A stretch of 64,000 nucleotides of DNA from Parundibacterium terreum (GTDB lineage Bacteria; Pseudomonadota; Gammaproteobacteria; Burkholderiales; Burkholderiaceae_D). Of the stretch, positions 60,965 through 64,000 are shown one piece after another. Location: the NCBI RefSeq assembly GCF_014636315.1, contig NZ_BMED01000001.1, forward strand, positions 1,183,941-1,247,940. Reading direction: 5' to 3'. The stretch's first letter is position 1. Every line of letters starts with the position of its first letter. A model generated the notes under the pieces. The model was not told the origin of the DNA and made no database searches. It saw only the letters and a program-made list of their open reading frames with translations. The position numbers and the translations under genes are program-made.

Positions 60965-61957
60965 TCAGACGAGATCACTACCCGGCGCAAATCGCTGCAC
61001 ATACTCTTTCGGGCTCACGCCTACCCGTCTGGCAAATGCTTTCCTTAGCACATCGACACTGCGGTAGCCGCATTTGCGGGCAATTTCCTCCAGCGACTGC
61101 CCGCCAAGCTCCAGCGCCCTGCTCACCGCCTCAAGACGCGCATCCTCGACATACCTGGCCGGCGTGGTCTTCAATTCCCTTTGAAAAATGCGTATCACCG
61201 TCCTGACGCTGGAGGCCATCCGGCCTGCCAGCATTTCGACAGTGAGGTCGGAATCCAGATGCTCGCTGATCCACAGGCGCAAAGCATCAAGGCTGGAGCT
61301 CGGCGTCTGCTGCGACTGCAGGGAAACGCTGAACTGCGCCTGGCCACCGGGCCGCCTCAGAAACAGGACGAGATTTTTTGCAATTTCCAGCGCTGCATCA
61401 TCACCCAGGTCTTCCGCCACGAGCGAGAGCGCAAGGTCTATGCCGGAGGAGATTCCGGCGGAGGTATAAACCTTGCCATCCTTGACCCAGATCGGCGCCG
61501 GGTCCACCTGTACCAGCGGATACTTGTCTGCGAGCCGGCGCGCCACGCGCCAGTGAGTCGTTGCCTTTTTCCCATCCAGCAGACCGGCCCCCGCCAGCGC
61601 AAACGCCCCCACACAGATGGAACACACGCGCCTAGCCGTGCGTGCCCGCTTGGCTATCCATGCGATGGCCGACGGATCGAGATGATCTATGGCGGCAAAG
61701 CCCGTTGCCACGATCAGCGTGTCCATGGGCTTGTCTGATTGACGCTCCTGCTCCAGGGTCTTATGTCCATGCAGTCCTATGCCAGTTTCGCTCTCCAGGT
61801 AGAGACTTGGAGCGGCGCTCACCAGATCAAGCAGATACGGCTCAGGCTTTGTGCCGCTCAGTTGGTTGGCATAAGTGAATACCTCTGCCGGGCCGATGAC
61901 ATCCAGCGCGTCAACAGGCGGCAATCCCAGAATAACAATCCGCTTCCGTGCCTTCAT
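60965..61957 (-). CDS. GlxA-type AraC regulator (DJ-1/PfpI + AraC HTH)
   Basis: A 330-residue protein: N-terminal GATase1/DJ-1-like domain (about 5-190, with VCSICVGAFALAGAGLLDG as the nucleophile-elbow region including Cys) and a C-terminal AraC-type double HTH (about 225-325, ...RMASSVRTVIRIFQREL; EEIARKCGYRSVDVLRKAF). GlxA-type regulators often sit next to isonitrile or nitrile hydratase genes. It is divergent from a cyanamide hydratase-like HD protein here. CAGGAGC precedes the ATG at 61957. The longer frame to 62173 is not supported. Confidence 0.93.
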   Translation of the reverse strand: MKARKRIVILGLPPVDALDVIGPAEVFTYANQLSGTKPEPYLLDLVSAAPSLYLESETGIGLHGHKTLEQERQSDKPMDTLIVATGFAAIDHLDPSAIAWIAKRARTARRVCSICVGAFALAGAGLLDGKKATTHWRVARRLADKYPLVQVDPAPIWVKDGKVYTSAGISSGIDLALSLVAEDLGDDAALEIAKNLVLFLRRPGGQAQFSVSLQSQQTPSSSLDALRLWISEHLDSDLTVEMLAGRMASSVRTVIRIFQRELKTTPARYVEDARLEAVSRALELGGQSLEEIARKCGYRSVDVLRKAFARRVGVSPKEYVQRFAPGSDLV

Positions 61958-62075
61958 CGCTTGCTCCTGTAGTGAAAATCCCATTTTGGCACAAATCATC
62001 TGAAAACAGTCATATATGCCAAATCGAAGCTGCATACAATTTGAACTCGTTACAAACTCATTGATGGAGCTCATG

Positions 62076-62717
62076 ATGAGCACACCCGTAAGCATCGCCG
62101 GAATTATCGCCCCCGACTCGGAACTTACCCGCAAGGCCGCAACGCTGGTCGGGCAGGTCCACAACAAGCCCATGCAGTATCATTTGCACCGCTCATGGTG
62201 GTTTTCCGATTTCATCGGCAAGACGCGCGGCTTGAAATATGACCGCGAGGCTCTGTACCTTGCCTCGCTGCTGCACGACCTGGGGTTGACGGAGGAATAC
62301 TCGGCGGATCAGCGCTTTGAAGTGGACGGCGCGGATGCCGCCAGCGAATTTCTGATAGCCAATGGTTATTCAAAAACAAAGGCAGAACTGGTCTGGGACG
62401 CAATCGCACTGCATTCCAGCGCGGGCATTGCCGACCGCAAAGCACCTGAAATTGCTCTATTGCACTTCGGCGCCCACGTCGATGTTTTTGGCCTGCGGCT
62501 GGATGAAATCACGCCGTCACTGGTGGACGACACGCTCGCGCTGTACCCGCGCATGGGGATGAAAAAAGCCTTCACTGCGGCAGTTGCTGAAGTGACACGC
62601 AAGAAACCTCATCACGCATTGGGAACAGGCCTGGTGGATATCGGGCGCCGCCATGTGCACGGCTTCGACTGCGCTAACGTCTGCGACCTGATCGAGGACG
62701 CGCCTTTCGAGAGCTGA
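62076..62717 (+). CDS. HD-domain protein, cyanamide hydratase-like
   Basis: A 213-residue HD-superfamily hydrolase: Y-H-L-H-R-S (35-40) with candidate metal ligand His38, LLHDLGL (66-71) containing the HD pair (67-68), FEVDGADAASEFL and VWDAIALHSS with a further His. The pattern agrees with cyanamide hydratases (convert cyanamide to urea). Divergent from the GlxA regulator; the beta-carbonic anhydrase-like gene lies 121 bp downstream. Either ATG 62073 or 62076 could be the start, both with GGAG upstream. Confidence 0.85.
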   Translation: MSTPVSIAGIIAPDSELTRKAATLVGQVHNKPMQYHLHRSWWFSDFIGKTRGLKYDREALYLASLLHDLGLTEEYSADQRFEVDGADAASEFLIANGYSKTKAELVWDAIALHSSAGIADRKAPEIALLHFGAHVDVFGLRLDEITPSLVDDTLALYPRMGMKKAFTAAVAEVTRKKPHHALGTGLVDIGRRHVHGFDCANVCDLIEDAPFES

Positions 62718-62838
62718 TCTGAGCTGATTTGAACTGAGCAGCAATGCTGGCGGAAATGTCGTGTACAAATTGCAACGTATTAATTGTTTCGTACGAAACA
62801 GAAAATTTTGAGAAATCAGGTAAATAAAGGAGCAAGGA

Positions 62839-63420
62839 ATGAAACAATTTAGTGAATTTGAATTCAGGACACAGCCGTGGTTTGACCAGGAAAATTTTGA
62901 GGGGTTTAACTTTGCGATCCCGATGAAGACCATGGTGATCCATTGCTTCGATCCTCGCGCCGCCGATATCCCGCAGGCGATTGCAGCCCACTTCCCTGAC
63001 GAGGTCTACCCTGGCGAAAACGTCCTGGATGAGGCGGGCAACCGTATCGGGCATACACGGACCCTGTTCGCCGTGTCCAATGCCGGCGGCCGCGCGTTCT
63101 CGGCGTTGCAGTCGGTGGCAACGATGGAATATCTGTTCAATGTACAGAATGTCATCGTGGTTCACCATTCCTTCTGCGGTGCGACCGGCTTCCGGCCCGA
63201 TCAACTGGTGGAGCATTTCCACGACCACCATCATGCCGACATCTCTCCGCTTATCGAGAAGGATAGCCGCGCCATCCTGAATTTTGAAGATTCGGTGAAG
63301 CACGATGTCCAGCTTCTGCGCAATAGCCCTGCTGTGCCGAAACACGTCAAGCTATACGGCTTCTTCTACGAGATGAATAGCGGCAAGCTGACGGAGATCG
63401 TGCGCGACATTCCTGCATAG
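62839..63420 (+). CDS. Beta-carbonic anhydrase-like protein
   Basis: A 193-residue protein with the beta-carbonic anhydrase zinc site: C36-x-D38-x-R40 (HCFDPRA) and H110-x2-C113 (HHSFC), and a NAGG segment (81-84) as in the family. Size is a little small. The family hydrates CO2, and relatives act on COS or CS2. The neighbour is a cyanamide hydratase-like protein, so it may handle a one-carbon product or substrate of that pathway. AAGGAGCAAGG lies just upstream of the ATG. Confidence 0.85.
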   Translation: MKQFSEFEFRTQPWFDQENFEGFNFAIPMKTMVIHCFDPRAADIPQAIAAHFPDEVYPGENVLDEAGNRIGHTRTLFAVSNAGGRAFSALQSVATMEYLFNVQNVIVVHHSFCGATGFRPDQLVEHFHDHHHADISPLIEKDSRAILNFEDSVKHDVQLLRNSPAVPKHVKLYGFFYEMNSGKLTEIVRDIPA

Positions 63421-63542
63421 GCCGCGCTCCCTCGCCGGCGTCCGGCACTGGCGAGGGCAATTCAAATAGCGCTAGCAAGACCAAATCCGATAAAACCCGG
63501 AATACCGCTAAGGCAAAGTTTTTGGCTCCCCTATTGACCCAT

Positions 63543-63998
63543 TCAATGCTCTCCCTGCGTGCATCTATCCGCGACTCTCCCAGGCCAGCACGCAAGTGTG
63601 GTCGCCGTAAATACCAGGATTGCCGATAGCCACAACACGGCGGTGAGGCTGTACTTCGAAATCAAAAAACCACCCATCGCAGGTCCTACCGACAACCCCA
63701 TCTTGGAAATAAATGCGGTCCAAATCCCCAATGCTCCTGTCTTATCAATCGCAAAGCAAACCCCATAATGATAAGGTAGTGCTACAAACGTAAATAGCGC
63801 GGAAGCGCAGGTAGCAAGGGCAAATATCATCGGATCATGCCCTAAAGTCACCAATGCAATGCTGGCCGAAAAATTTCCAATGCCGGCAACGATTAGCGGT
63901 AAAGCACGTCCCGTTTTCCTTGGCAATAAGGTCGCTATCAAGGCGCCTGCGCCCGACAGCCAATTTCCGAAACCGATAACGGAACCGACAAATGGCCG
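63543..63998 (-). CDS. MFS transporter, C-terminal part (cut by window edge)
   Basis: The reading frame is open to the right edge, so the N-terminal half is missing. The visible part contains several hydrophobic segments and the pattern KMGLSVGPAMGGFLISKYSLTAVLWLSAIL, typical of the C-terminal half of an MFS sugar or drug transporter. Further identification is not possible from this fragment. Confidence 0.75.
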   Translation of the reverse strand, partial: RPFVGSVIGFGNWLSGAGALIATLLPRKTGRALPLIVAGIGNFSASIALVTLGHDPMIFALATCASALFTFVALPYHYGVCFAIDKTGALGIWTAFISKMGLSVGPAMGGFLISKYSLTAVLWLSAILVFTATTLACWPGRVADRCTQGEH

Positions 63999-64000
63999 CT

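Overview
The window reads as chromosomal DNA of a betaproteobacterium, most likely family Oxalobacteraceae (Collimonas/Herminiimonas/Janthinobacterium-like). Reasons: moderately high GC with dense coding on both strands, two PEP-CTERM proteins (one behind a textbook sigma-54 promoter), a DUF898/M48 gene pair, an ECF41-type sigma factor, many class I cytochromes c, and short palindromic intergenic repeats. The assignment rests on gene content only. No rRNA, tRNA, CRISPR array or replication origin was seen. Genes cut by the window edges are a TonB-dependent receptor on the left and an MFS transporter on the right.

1-13 kb: envelope and metabolic genes (acid phosphatase, VOC proteins, AlaX-like editing protein, chemotaxis receptor, divergent XRE regulator/SDR pair, AAA ATPase, SMR pump, cytochrome c). 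13-17.5 kb: an AT-richer accessory patch of small secreted or unknown genes punctuated by three copies of a ~265-bp MITE-like element. One copy supplies the 3' end of a gene, and another abuts the 3' remnant of a duplicated DUF1801 gene.

17.5-33 kb: cytochrome c, orphan solute-binding proteins, an EF-hand protein, then an ECF41 regulon. This regulon is a sigma factor plus carboxymuconolactone decarboxylase-like and flavodoxin-like genes, with TGTCACA-N16-CGTC in front of both the sigma gene and its target. It is followed by a strongly diverged second ECF41-like gene. Next come a PEP-CTERM protein, an orphan Leu/Ile/Val-type binding protein, and a SoxR cassette: soxR diverges from a SnoaL / NADPH-FMN reductase / arylamine N-acetyltransferase operon across a SoxR box in a 19-bp-spacer promoter.

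33-50 kb: a 1019-aa periplasmic-propeller sensor kinase, a POT peptide transporter, small proteins, and a 40.9-49.3 kb series of envelope genes. That series holds a DUF898 membrane protein, a tandem M48 metalloprotease with a degenerate second half, a DUF3857/transglutaminase/TPR protein and two secreted proteins. A PilT-like ATPase follows.

50-64 kb: a FAD amino-acid oxidase-like gene divergent from a GntR/FCD regulator, a PEP-CTERM gene, an orphan eCIS-core (DUF4157) protein with an unassigned C-terminal domain, a PAS-GGDEF cyclase, MarR, an SDR/NmrA/TetR set, and a GlxA-type AraC regulator divergent from a cyanamide-hydratase-like HD protein and a beta-carbonic-anhydrase-like protein.
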